Origin: CAYXLI01 sp964464925
GTDB lineage: Bacteria; Acidobacteriota; Terriglobia; Bryobacterales; Bryobacteraceae
Reading direction: 5' to 3'
DNA length: 64,000 nt
Assembly: GCA_964464925.1 (NCBI GenBank)
Contig: CAYXLI010000007.1
Coordinates: 62,001-126,000, forward strand
Shown one piece after another: positions 33,916-43,284 of this stretch. The notes under the pieces are model-generated. The model saw only the letters and a list, made by a program, of their open reading frames with translations, made no database searches and was not told where the DNA came from. The translations under genes and the position numbers were made by a program. Within the stretch, counting starts at the first letter, position 1. Each line of letters begins with the position of its first letter.

Positions 33916-35371
33916 GGAAGCCGCCGCCCTGATTCGGGATGAACAGACGGTTGGCTTTAGCGGCTTCACTTGCGCGGGCACTCCGAAGGTCATTCCCCAG
34001 GCGATCGGCCGTCGCGCCGAAGCCGAACATGCTGCTGGACGCCCATTCCAGATCGGGGTACTGACCGGAGCTTCGACATCCGACATGCTGGACGGCGCAC
34101 TTGCTAGAGCAGGTGCCATCTCCTTCCGCACGCCTTATCAATCCGACCCGACGTTGCGAAATGCGATTAATGCCGGGAAGACGCACTTCTTCGATATGCA
34201 TTTGTCGATGCTGCCGCAGAACGTGAGATATGGTTTCCTCGGGCCAGTCCATTGGGCCGTGATCGAAGCATGCGACGTGACAGCCCAAGGCGAAGTGATT
34301 CTCACGTCGAGCGTCGGAGCAGCGCCGACGTACGCCATGGTTGCGGAACGTGTGCTCGTCGAAGTAAACCGCTTCCATCCTGAGGCGCTCCGCGGTTTTC
34401 ACGATATTTACCAGCCGGCAGACCCGCCGCATCGCCGCGAGATTCCCATATATCGAGCGTCCGATCGGATCGGAACTCCCTTCATCAAGATCGATCCGGC
34501 ACGGATCGCCGGAGTAGTGGAGACAAATATCGAAGACCATGTGCCCCCCTTCGCCGAGCCCGACGCGATCACGCAAAGAATCGGCGAGCGCGTCGCCGAG
34601 TATCTCGCTGCTGAAATGCACGCCGGAAGGATTCCCGTGACTTTCTTGCCATTGCAATCCGGCGTCGGCGATACGGCCAATGCGGTTCTGGGCGCGCTCG
34701 GCATGCATCCGGAAATTCCGCCGTTTGAGATGTACACCGAGGTCATCCAGGATTCGGTGGCGAAGCTGATGATGCAGGAGCGATGCACGTTTGCCAGCAC
34801 CTGTTCGCTCACTTTTTCAAGCGACCTGCTCCGCGAGATTTACGCGAACCTGAAGTGGTTCCGGAGCCGCATTCTGATGCGCCCTCAGGAAATTACAAAC
34901 CATCCGGAAATAATCCGGCGCCTGGGCCTCATCTCGATGAATACGGCCATTGAAGTGGACTTGTTCGGGAACGTGAACAGCACCCATGTGATGGGCAAAC
35001 AACTGATGAACGGGATCGGCGGGTCCGGCGATTTTACGCGCAATGCGTATTTGAGTCTGTTCACGTGCCCTTCCACAGCGAAAGGCGGGAAAATCAGCAC
35101 GATCGTGCCGATGGTCAGCCACGTCGATCAGAGCGAACACTCAGTACAGACGATCGTAACCGAACAGGGCGTGGCCGATTTGCGGGCGAAAGATCCATTG
35201 CAGCGGGCGCGGCTCATCATCGAGAACTGCGCGCATCCGGATTTTCGCGAGCAACTGTTCAGCTATCTGGAACTCATCAAGAGCGGCCATGCGCCGATCG
35301 AGATTGGATCCGCGTTCGCTATGCACGAGCATTTCCTCAAGACCGGCGATATGCGCGGCGTCAGGTGGTAG
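33875..35371 (+). CDS. Acetyl-CoA hydrolase/transferase family, probable succinate:propionate (or acetate) CoA-transferase
   Basis: 498 residues. The family pattern is complete: VGFSGFTCAGTPKVIPQAI, RTPYQSDPTLRNAINAG, FFDMHLSMLPQNVRYGFLG, and the catalytic Glu in PFEMYTEVIQDSVAKLM. The GSGDFTRNAYLSLF and GVADLRAKDPLQRA segments are also typical of Cat1/ScpC-like enzymes. It would exchange CoA between succinate and propionyl-CoA or acetyl-CoA, closing a cycle with the mutase and transcarboxylase genes upstream. Which acid it prefers cannot be read from sequence. Last gene of the operon; a large inverted repeat follows the stop. Confidence 0.9.
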   Translation: MTTATQSLTRLSAEEAAALIRDEQTVGFSGFTCAGTPKVIPQAIGRRAEAEHAAGRPFQIGVLTGASTSDMLDGALARAGAISFRTPYQSDPTLRNAINAGKTHFFDMHLSMLPQNVRYGFLGPVHWAVIEACDVTAQGEVILTSSVGAAPTYAMVAERVLVEVNRFHPEALRGFHDIYQPADPPHRREIPIYRASDRIGTPFIKIDPARIAGVVETNIEDHVPPFAEPDAITQRIGERVAEYLAAEMHAGRIPVTFLPLQSGVGDTANAVLGALGMHPEIPPFEMYTEVIQDSVAKLMMQERCTFASTCSLTFSSDLLREIYANLKWFRSRILMRPQEITNHPEIIRRLGLISMNTAIEVDLFGNVNSTHVMGKQLMNGIGGSGDFTRNAYLSLFTCPSTAKGGKISTIVPMVSHVDQSEHSVQTIVTEQGVADLRAKDPLQRARLIIENCAHPDFREQLFSYLELIKSGHAPIEIGSAFAMHEHFLKTGDMRGVRW

Positions 35372-35373
35372 TC

Positions 35374-35411
35374 GCGCAGCACTCATGCGCCCATCGCTCG
35401 AGGTGCTGCGC
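35374..35411. terminator. Inverted repeat between convergent operon ends
   Basis: GCGCAGCAC (35374-35382) and GTGCTGCGC (35403-35411) form a perfect nine-base stem with a 20-base loop, between the CoA-transferase stop and the stop of the convergent Flp pilin gene. No T-tract follows on either side, so it may be a bidirectional end structure rather than a classical terminator. Confidence 0.45.
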
Positions 35412-35422
35412 CGCGTCCGGGA

Positions 35423-35632
35423 CTAACTGGCGCTCGCAGCGGCGGCAGCTACGCTGGCAACCTTGCTGAAAACAGTGCTGATGCTCGTGGCCACATTGGG
35501 CATTACGGCTCCCGCCGCGACGGCTACGAACCCTGCCATCAACGCGTATTCAATAAGATCCTGTGCAGTAACATCTCTCCGCAGGCGCAAAGCTGTGCGA
35601 ATCGTCTTGGAATAAATTGTGGCGGTGATCAT
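35423..35632 (-). CDS. Flp/Fap family type IVb pilin
   Basis: 69 residues. A positively charged leader of about 22 residues is followed by AQDLIEYALMAGFVAVAAGAV, the hydrophobic helix with the conserved Glu-Tyr pair of Flp pilins, then TSISTVFSKVAS and an Ala/Ser tail. It is secreted and assembled by a Tad apparatus. Very similar to the pilin encoded at 35850-36056, so the pair arose by duplication. GATCATTT surrounds the start and the ribosome site is weak. Its own promoter region lies between 35633 and the terminator at 35773. Confidence 0.88.
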   Translation of the reverse strand: MITATIYSKTIRTALRLRRDVTAQDLIEYALMAGFVAVAAGAVMPNVATSISTVFSKVASVAAAAASAS

Positions 35633-35772
35633 TTGATTTGAAAAATAGCACAGCCATTGTTCAGATCCTACACCCTTGAAGGGAGGACGGATAGTACTCT
35701 TTTGGGGATGATTTTCCTTAGTACCGCTTTAGCCTGAGGCAGGCAGTTCGCTTATTCCGTGGAAGGTGGGAA

Positions 35773-35825
35773 GAAATAAAAACGGGGCAGACGAAGCCGG
35801 AACATCCGGCTGTTCGTTTGCCCCG
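35773..35825 (-). terminator. Strong rho-independent terminator of the upstream Flp pilin gene
   Basis: Reading the minus strand, a long hairpin CGGGGCA...TGCCCCG with inner stem GCCGG/CCGGC is followed by GTTTTTATTT. It lies 25 bases after the stop at 35850, separating the two pilin genes into distinct transcripts. Confidence 0.85.
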
Positions 35826-35849
35826 CTGCTGGAAGGAACAAAGGCCGGC

Positions 35850-36056
35850 CTAGCTGGCAGTTGCCGCTGCAGAGAGTACGCTGGCCACTTTGCTGAAGAT
35901 GGTGCTGATGCTCGTCGCGACACCGGGCATAATTGCACCAGCCGCGACGGCAACGAAGCCAGCCATCAGAGCATATTCAATCAGGTCCTGGCCGGAGCGG
36001 TCTTTTGCAATTTTTGCCAGGAGGAGGAAACGGTCACGAACCGAGGTAATTCTCAT
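35850..36056 (-). CDS. Flp/Fap family type IVb pilin
   Basis: 68 residues with a charged leader (MRITSVRDRFLLLAKIAKDR) and core SGQDLIEYALMAGFVAVAAG, then ATSISTIFSKVASVLSAAA. The mature part is almost identical to the neighbouring pilin, while the leader differs. The Glu-Tyr motif and the G-before-Q leader junction fit processing by a prepilin peptidase. It has its own terminator, and a palindrome GGTAC-CA-GTACC lies about 55 bases upstream of its ATG, a motif also found upstream of cpaE in this window. Confidence 0.9.
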   Translation of the reverse strand: MRITSVRDRFLLLAKIAKDRSGQDLIEYALMAGFVAVAAGAIMPGVATSISTIFSKVASVLSAAATAS

Positions 36057-36544
36057 GAAATGGACGATAACAGCAAACGTACGTCATTGGAAGGACCAAT
36101 CTTGTGGGTACCAGTACCTTCATATGAAGTTGCCACAGTACCAGATCAGACGTCTAACCTGCTTTTTTACATGAGTTAACGTTTCGGCTATTGCTATTGC
36201 CAGCACGAAGCGGAAGATACGATTTTCTCCGACAGTTTCATTTGTACTAAGTAGTTTAACGGATTGCTATCAATAAACTACCTGAGGATTTGGCCCGACA
36301 CTTCGGCGGGAGCTCGATTTTCGCGGCGAAGGCTCGGGTATCTGACCAACCGAAACTCATCAGGTATTCCCAACATTCGTTGATTTCGCGCCAGTGAGGG
36401 CGACTCGCCACGTTTTTTGTTAACAACAGATGCCCGGTTGCAAAGTTGTGTAAACCGAATAACCAAAGCGCGGCCGCCATCGTTCTCTCCAGTGAGGGCA
36501 ATCAGCCCAAACAGAACAACTGAAAAATTGGAGGAACCTTAAAA
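36057..36544. other. Non-coding region between Flp pilin and a small secreted protein gene
   Basis: About 490 bases without a gene I can support. It holds the probable promoter of the pilin gene on the minus strand with palindromes GGTACCAGTACC (36107-36118) and CTTCATATGAAG (36119-36130, after the first), and a second CAGTACCAG half-site near 36137-36144. The right part carries the ribosome site GGAGG (about 36530) of the next gene. An 81-codon minus-strand frame (36256-36501) has no recognisable content. Confidence 0.4.
36107..36118. promoter_or_regulatory. Palindrome GGTAC-CA-GTACC upstream of the Flp pilin gene
   Basis: Twelve-base palindrome 51-62 bases upstream of the pilin start codon. 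Matches the GTAC-NN-GTAC arrangement upstream of cpaE (62533-62542) and of the BACON protein gene (6154-6163). Candidate binding site of a regulator shared by Tad pilus and surface genes; inference only. Confidence 0.35.
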
Positions 36545-36889
36545 ATGACGATCAGATTCGTCCTTACGCTAGCTCTGTGCCTACTCAGCCTTACAGGCAC
36601 GATTTTTGCCGGAAACGAGATCCGTTTTGCGGTGCCAACCGCGTTTTCCGTGCACGGGGTCACGCTGCCGGCTGGTGAGTATGTGATGAGCCAACTGGAC
36701 CTGGCGGGCGATACTCCGGTGTATGTCATTTACTCGAGCGATGGCCGCATGCACAAAACCATGGTGAGCGTCCGCAGCGAACCGGACCTTTCACCTGGGG
36801 CAGCAACACTGACGCTGACCAACGTGAACGGCTCCTATGAACTGGCGGCGATTCACGCACAGGGGCGCGTTTTCAGGATCTCCAAGTAG
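36545..36889 (+). CDS. Small secreted beta-rich protein of unknown function
   Basis: 114 residues with a good ribosome site (GGAGG about ten bases before ATG). The signal peptide is MTIRFVLTLALCLLSLTGTIFA. The mature part has PTAFSVHGVTLPAGEYVMSQ, VYVIYSSDGRMHKTMVSV and YELAAIHAQGRVFRISK, a short all-beta domain of a kind I recall as common and uncharacterised in Acidobacteriota. No anchor or catalytic motif. A GC hairpin follows the stop. It may be monocistronic; the LacI-type regulator starts 66 bases later. Confidence 0.75.
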   Translation: MTIRFVLTLALCLLSLTGTIFAGNEIRFAVPTAFSVHGVTLPAGEYVMSQLDLAGDTPVYVIYSSDGRMHKTMVSVRSEPDLSPGAATLTLTNVNGSYELAAIHAQGRVFRISK

Positions 36890-36893
36890 CAAC

Positions 36894-36910
36894 GGCCGTC
36901 CTCGACGGCC
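36894..36910 (+). terminator. GC hairpin after the small secreted protein gene
   Basis: GGCCGTC and GACGGCC pair around CTC five bases after the stop. No T run follows, so termination strength is uncertain. Confidence 0.4.
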
Positions 36911-36955
36911 TGCCAAAGCACACTCGACTAGGACGGCTCCCATACAAGGGATATC

Positions 36956-37987
36956 ATGGTTGGTCTCATGAAGAACTTTGCTGGAGCCGTTACGATCAAG
37001 GATGTCGCCCGGGAGGCTGGTGTCGGCGCCATGACGGTGTCCCGGGTCATCAACAGCGTTCCAGGCAGCAAGGTCAGCCACGAAACCGCCGAGCGTGTAC
37101 GCAAGGTAATCGAGCGGCTGGGCTACGTTCCCAACCATGTGGCGCGTAGCCTGCGAGGCCAGCGCTCGGGTGTGATCGGGCTCGTCACGACGGATATCGG
37201 AAACCCCTTCTGGGCTTCCTGCGCGCGCGGCGTCGAGCGCGAAGCGAGAAAGCATGGATACGCGACTATGCTCGTCGCGTCCGACGAGAGTCCGAAGGTG
37301 GAGGCGCATCATATTCTAGCGCTGCGGGGGCGGCGGATCGATGGGCTTCTAGTCATCCCTTCGGCCGGTTCGCCGTCGACTACATGGTCGAGGGATGCGG
37401 GGAACATTCCGGTGGTCGCCCTGGACCGTCCAATAACAGGGATTAAGACCGACACCGTGCTGATTCACAACACCGCGGCGGCTTACGAAGCCACTCGGCA
37501 CCTCCTCTCTCACGGACACCGCCGTACTGCATTTCTCGGGTACGGCGAACAGATTTATACAGTGAAGAAGCGAATCGAAGGCTACCGGCGGGCGGTAACG
37601 GAGGCGGGCCTTGAACCCCGGATTCGAGTCGATGTTCCCGATCCGTCCCACGTGCGCGCATTGACGCTGGAAGTGCTGAGTTCGCCTAACCCGCCGACTG
37701 CGATCTTCGGCATGAACAATCTGGTTATGAACGGCATCCTGCAGGCGGCGGCGGAAAAGGGCCTGCGTGTCGGGAAACAACTTGCACTCGCCGGGTTCGA
37801 AGATTTTGAGTGGGCTGAGTTTGTCCGGCCGGCTCTTACGCTCGTGCGGCAACCCGGAGAAGAGATGGGCCGGCGAGCTGCCGAGCTTCTATTCGCGCGG
37901 CTTTCGGGAGATAACCACGCGCCCCGGCGGGTTCTGCTGGATACCCAATTGATCATCCGTGAATCGTGCGGATGCGCACTCGTGTAG
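36956..37987 (+). CDS. LacI family transcriptional regulator
   Basis: 343 residues with AAGGG six to ten bases before the ATG. The helix-turn-helix reads VTIKDVAREAGVGAMTVSRV, followed by hinge GYVPNHVARSLRGQRSGVIG. The effector domain is a complete periplasmic-binding-like fold with VVALDRP, TAFLGYGEQ, TAIFGMNNL and LALAGFEDFEWAEF, ending in LDTQLIIRESCG. It binds an unknown ligand, probably a sugar. No sugar operon lies next to it in the window, so its targets are elsewhere. Confidence 0.92.
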   Translation: MVGLMKNFAGAVTIKDVAREAGVGAMTVSRVINSVPGSKVSHETAERVRKVIERLGYVPNHVARSLRGQRSGVIGLVTTDIGNPFWASCARGVEREARKHGYATMLVASDESPKVEAHHILALRGRRIDGLLVIPSAGSPSTTWSRDAGNIPVVALDRPITGIKTDTVLIHNTAAAYEATRHLLSHGHRRTAFLGYGEQIYTVKKRIEGYRRAVTEAGLEPRIRVDVPDPSHVRALTLEVLSSPNPPTAIFGMNNLVMNGILQAAAEKGLRVGKQLALAGFEDFEWAEFVRPALTLVRQPGEEMGRRAAELLFARLSGDNHAPRRVLLDTQLIIRESCGCALV

Positions 37988-37988
37988 T

Positions 37989-38699
37989 TCAGCGCTCCCA
38001 GACGCCGACAATCGTTTTACCGGCCCTTCGGAACAGCAGGAGATCGGCAACGCGAGAGAGGGGCACAAGAACGTTGTCCCAAAATTGAATCTGTTTCAGC
38101 GTCGGATAAGACTGGCTCAGCAAGAAACGGTTTGCAGCCGAAGCAAAGAAGCCCACGCTATCCAGGTAGAACATCGACTTAAGTTTCAGCGACTCCGGCC
38201 CGCAGGCAGTTAACGATTCGCGATTATAACGGCGATAATGGCCGATAGCGGCATCGAAAGGACTGAACAGAAACTGATGCGCAGGAGACAGGACGACAAT
38301 GCTGCCTCCCTTGCGCAGGAGGCGCGCGCTACGCTCGAGTTCGTCGCGGTCATGCTCGATGTGTTCCAGCACGTCGATGTATAGCAGGCAATCGTACTCG
38401 GCTGTTCCTATTAGATCCGCTGTTGTACGTGCGCGGCAATCGCAGTGGGAGCACCTCTCGTCCTCACGGATCGCCTTTGCGAGGCGCTGAGCGAGTTTAG
38501 GATCGGGCTCCAGGCACGTCCAGGAGGAGACTCGCGGGTTCTGCAGAAACGGCGTGTTCGCTCCAATACCGGCGCCGACTTCCAGAACATCACCCCGTAC
38601 CCAAGGCGCTATGCTGCTCACCCAATACCGTTTCCAGTTCCTTGCGTGGGAGAAGATATCGAGTTCCTGACCGACGTAGGAGAATGCGGTATCGCTCAC
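37989..38699 (-). CDS. Class I SAM-dependent methyltransferase
   Basis: 236 residues from a GTG overlapping the upstream glycosyltransferase stop. Motif I is DVLEVGAGIGANTPFLQ, then WTCLEPDPKLAQRLA, and the post-motif YDCLLYIDVLEHIEHDRDEL with LLRKGGSIVVLSPAHQFLFS. The C terminus has a hydrophobic stretch near MFYLDSVGFFASAANRFLL. Such proteins often modify glycans or polyprenyl intermediates together with a GT2 enzyme, which is exactly the neighbour. Substrate unknown. Confidence 0.87.
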   Translation of the reverse strand: MSDTAFSYVGQELDIFSHARNWKRYWVSSIAPWVRGDVLEVGAGIGANTPFLQNPRVSSWTCLEPDPKLAQRLAKAIREDERCSHCDCRARTTADLIGTAEYDCLLYIDVLEHIEHDRDELERSARLLRKGGSIVVLSPAHQFLFSPFDAAIGHYRRYNRESLTACGPESLKLKSMFYLDSVGFFASAANRFLLSQSYPTLKQIQFWDNVLVPLSRVADLLLFRRAGKTIVGVWER

Positions 38700-39694
38700 A
38701 CCGCCCCCCGCACAAAGCGGCCGTCAAATATGAAGTTCACGCCTCGAATGAAATGCCGGAAGTCGCGCACAGGGAGGAACGTCGCCGTTCCCCGATTCGA
38801 CAACGTGAGAAAGACAAGCATAAAGGCCCCGGCGCAGAGCTGAATCATCTGTAACAGAAGAAGGAAAGCAACCACTGCCGCCCAGCCCGGAATTCCCGAT
38901 CCCGTACTCAGCAGAAGCCCGCTCGAGACCGCCAGTGTAGCTAACAGCAGAACGAATACGACCGAAGTCATCATGAGAATGCGGGTGGTCACAATCTCGT
39001 GGAAAACGGAGATCGCCGACAAGCCGTGCGCCACCAGGCTCACCAGATTCATCTTGGAGCGGCCGCGGAGGCGATTCCCCTTGTCCGCCGGAACCTCACG
39101 ATGGGGGAGCCGGGATTTGAAGACACACGCCGCGTAGTGACTCCAGAGTTCGGACATAGAGACCAGACAATCCAGGAAATCCTTCGGCAATACGCTGAAA
39201 TTTCCAACTCTGACGGGAATACCCGTGAGGACCCGGTGCAGGCGCCGGTAGAAATAATATCCAAGCTGGAACATCGGGCCATCCGGCCGCCGTCTCCTGC
39301 TGGCGAATATTGCCGCTTGCCGTCCCGCTTGCTGGAATGCGTCAAGTAAGCGCAGCGCATCGCAGGGCCTGTCTTCCCCGTCGGAATCCATAACCAGCAC
39401 GGCATCGCACGATACTTCCGCGTGGATGTAGCAGAGGCCGACTGCAATCGCCCTCTGGTGTCCAAGATTGCGCCGAAGCTTCAGAATGCTGATGCGGGCC
39501 AGCGCTGGCCAGGCTCCGGTCAGTTCGTCTGCGGATTCCTGGGAGCCATCATCCACCAGCAGCACTTCCGAGGATATTTCCGGCCTCGACGAGAGTTCAT
39601 CGTTCAGAATCCCGCAGAGCAACGTGGCCGCCCGCCAGTCGTTGTAAACCGGCATTAGGATTGCCACACGTAGAGTTGCTTGGGCTGCGTCCAT
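38696..39694 (-). CDS. Membrane-anchored glycosyltransferase family 2 (dolichyl-phosphate mannosyltransferase-like)
   Basis: 332 residues. The GT-A domain has VAILMPVYNDWRAATLL, VLLVDDGSQESADEL and the metal motif VLVMDSDGEDRPCDAL, followed by FASRRRRPDGPMFQLGYYFY. Two C-terminal membrane helices lie around residues 238-262 and 268-300. This is the GtrB/DPM layout, transferring a sugar onto polyprenyl phosphate for later use on the outside. It overlaps the methyltransferase gene by four bases, and the two form a small operon. Confidence 0.87.
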   Translation of the reverse strand: MDAAQATLRVAILMPVYNDWRAATLLCGILNDELSSRPEISSEVLLVDDGSQESADELTGAWPALARISILKLRRNLGHQRAIAVGLCYIHAEVSCDAVLVMDSDGEDRPCDALRLLDAFQQAGRQAAIFASRRRRPDGPMFQLGYYFYRRLHRVLTGIPVRVGNFSVLPKDFLDCLVSMSELWSHYAACVFKSRLPHREVPADKGNRLRGRSKMNLVSLVAHGLSAISVFHEIVTTRILMMTSVVFVLLLATLAVSSGLLLSTGSGIPGWAAVVAFLLLLQMIQLCAGAFMLVFLTLSNRGTATFLPVRDFRHFIRGVNFIFDGRFVRGAV

Positions 39695-39740
39695 ATGCGC
39701 TGTTTATAGAGTAGTACATTAGTTTTGGGAACAGCGATCT

Positions 39741-40769
39741 TCAAAGCTGCTTTTCGGGGGATTTTAAGCGCCCCAAAGCCCAGCGCGCATGCTCTTCAAT
39801 AAGAGTGTCGCCGCAGTTTGCCAGCTTCTCCAGAGCGCCCAGAAACTTCGGGTCCGCGCTATTCCCCATCGCAACGGCTACATTCCGCAGGAAGCCTCTC
39901 CACTTTGCGCGATACACGGGCGTCGCACGAAATCGAGCCCGGAATTCGTCCTGTGTCAGGGCAGCCATTTCTTCCAGGTCCGGAGCAAACACGATCGGTG
40001 CAAATTCTTCGGAGACGTCCGCCCGGCGATTCCACGGACACACATCCTGGCAGATATCGCACCCAAAGAGGTGTGTCCCGATCCCGTTCCGCATCGCTTC
40101 CGGCACAGATCCGCGCAGTTCAATCGTAAAATAAGAGATACATCGGGTAGCGTCCAGCCCTTCGGCTCCAATCGCCGAAGTCGGACAGGCGTCAATACAG
40201 CGCGTACACGTCCCGCAACGGTCCGGCGGAGGACTATCCGGATCCAGTTCCAGAGAGACCAGCACCTCGGCCAGGAAACACCACGAGCCCTTCTGCTGGT
40301 TGATCAGGCAGGTGTTCTTACCAATCCACCCAAGCCCAGCCTGCCGGGCGTAAGAACGTTCTAGTAGTGGTGCAGTATCGACACAGAGTTTATAGTCAAA
40401 TACGCCACTTGTGTGTTGCAACCGAGCCACAAAGTCTGACAGTTTCGCTCGTAACACATCATGGTAATCGTGCGACCAGGCGTAACGCGAAATCCAGCCC
40501 CGCGCAGGATCGTCCATGGAGCATGAAAGCGGCTGATCAGAATTGTAATACTTGGCGAGACATATGACGGATTTGGCTGTCGGCAGAAGACTTCTGGGAT
40601 CTGAACGGCGCTCTGCGCGATAGTCCGTCAGGTAAGCCATCTGGCCGGCATATCCCTGAAAAAGCCAATCTGAGTAACGGGAGAAATCCTGATGAGGAAG
40701 AGCTCGCGCGATGCCGGCCAGTTCAAAGCCGCATTCAAACGCGATCTGCTTCACTTGGTTGGAGCGCAC
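39741..40769 (-). CDS. queG: Epoxyqueuosine reductase
   Basis: 342 residues from a GTG (VRSNQVKQIAFECGF) with GAGGTC eight bases upstream. Alternative GTG or ATG codons further up give an untypical leader. QueG performs the last step of queuosine synthesis in tRNA using cobalamin and two [4Fe-4S] clusters. The cluster motifs are CGTCTRCIDACP and CDICQDVCPWN. YARQAGLGWIGKNTCLIN is a signature segment. The C-terminal part has HEAT-like residues (AVAMGNSADPKFLGALEKL). Common length is 340-380. Confidence 0.93.
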   Translation of the reverse strand: MRSNQVKQIAFECGFELAGIARALPHQDFSRYSDWLFQGYAGQMAYLTDYRAERRSDPRSLLPTAKSVICLAKYYNSDQPLSCSMDDPARGWISRYAWSHDYHDVLRAKLSDFVARLQHTSGVFDYKLCVDTAPLLERSYARQAGLGWIGKNTCLINQQKGSWCFLAEVLVSLELDPDSPPPDRCGTCTRCIDACPTSAIGAEGLDATRCISYFTIELRGSVPEAMRNGIGTHLFGCDICQDVCPWNRRADVSEEFAPIVFAPDLEEMAALTQDEFRARFRATPVYRAKWRGFLRNVAVAMGNSADPKFLGALEKLANCGDTLIEEHARWALGRLKSPEKQL

Positions 40770-41032
40770 TACTACGACCTCATGATACACTAACCCCCTT
40801 ATACCGTTGATTTTGCATGTCCAAAAGACCCGATCCGTTCGCTCGCCGTATTCCCCCTTCAACCCGGCATAGCACCCGTTGAAACAATTCAACTGGCGGG
40901 CTTCCTCTCAAAGCCCCTACACTATTGGAAACACAGCAGAATCGTGCTGTGCGATCGTGGTTTGAAATAAAAATTAAGAGAGGTTCCCAACCAAGCCGCC
41001 AACGTAGCGGCCAAACATGGGAGAACAACAAC

Positions 41033-43129
<2,097 letters not shown>

Positions 43130-43157
43130 GTTTCTACGATTTTTTCAAACCACGTTC

Positions 43158-43192
43158 AGGCCGCCAGGGGGACAACCCAGGCGGCCTTTTTT
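43158..43192 (+). terminator. Rho-independent terminator of the radical SAM gene
   Basis: Stem AGGCCGCC / GGCGGCCT with a 14-base loop, followed by six T, 29 bases after the stop. Confidence 0.9.
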
Positions 43193-43249
43193 GGTTCGGC
43201 GAGCCCTTCCTCACCAAGTGCTGCTGAGTTACCGTCTAGATGAAAGGAA

Positions 43250-43273
43250 GCTGGGGCGGAACTCGGCCCCAGC
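43250..43273 (-). terminator. Terminator of the cytochrome c gene
   Basis: On the minus strand GCTGGGGC pairs with GCCCCAGC around an eight-base loop, followed by TTCCTTTC. It lies 12 bases after the stop codon. Confidence 0.65.
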
Positions 43274-43284
43274 CTGTTTAGTGT

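Noticed and set aside
36256..36501. 81-codon minus-strand frame in the 36 kb intergenic region
   Set aside because: No ribosome site, no homology recognised and unconvincing composition; described as non-coding instead.
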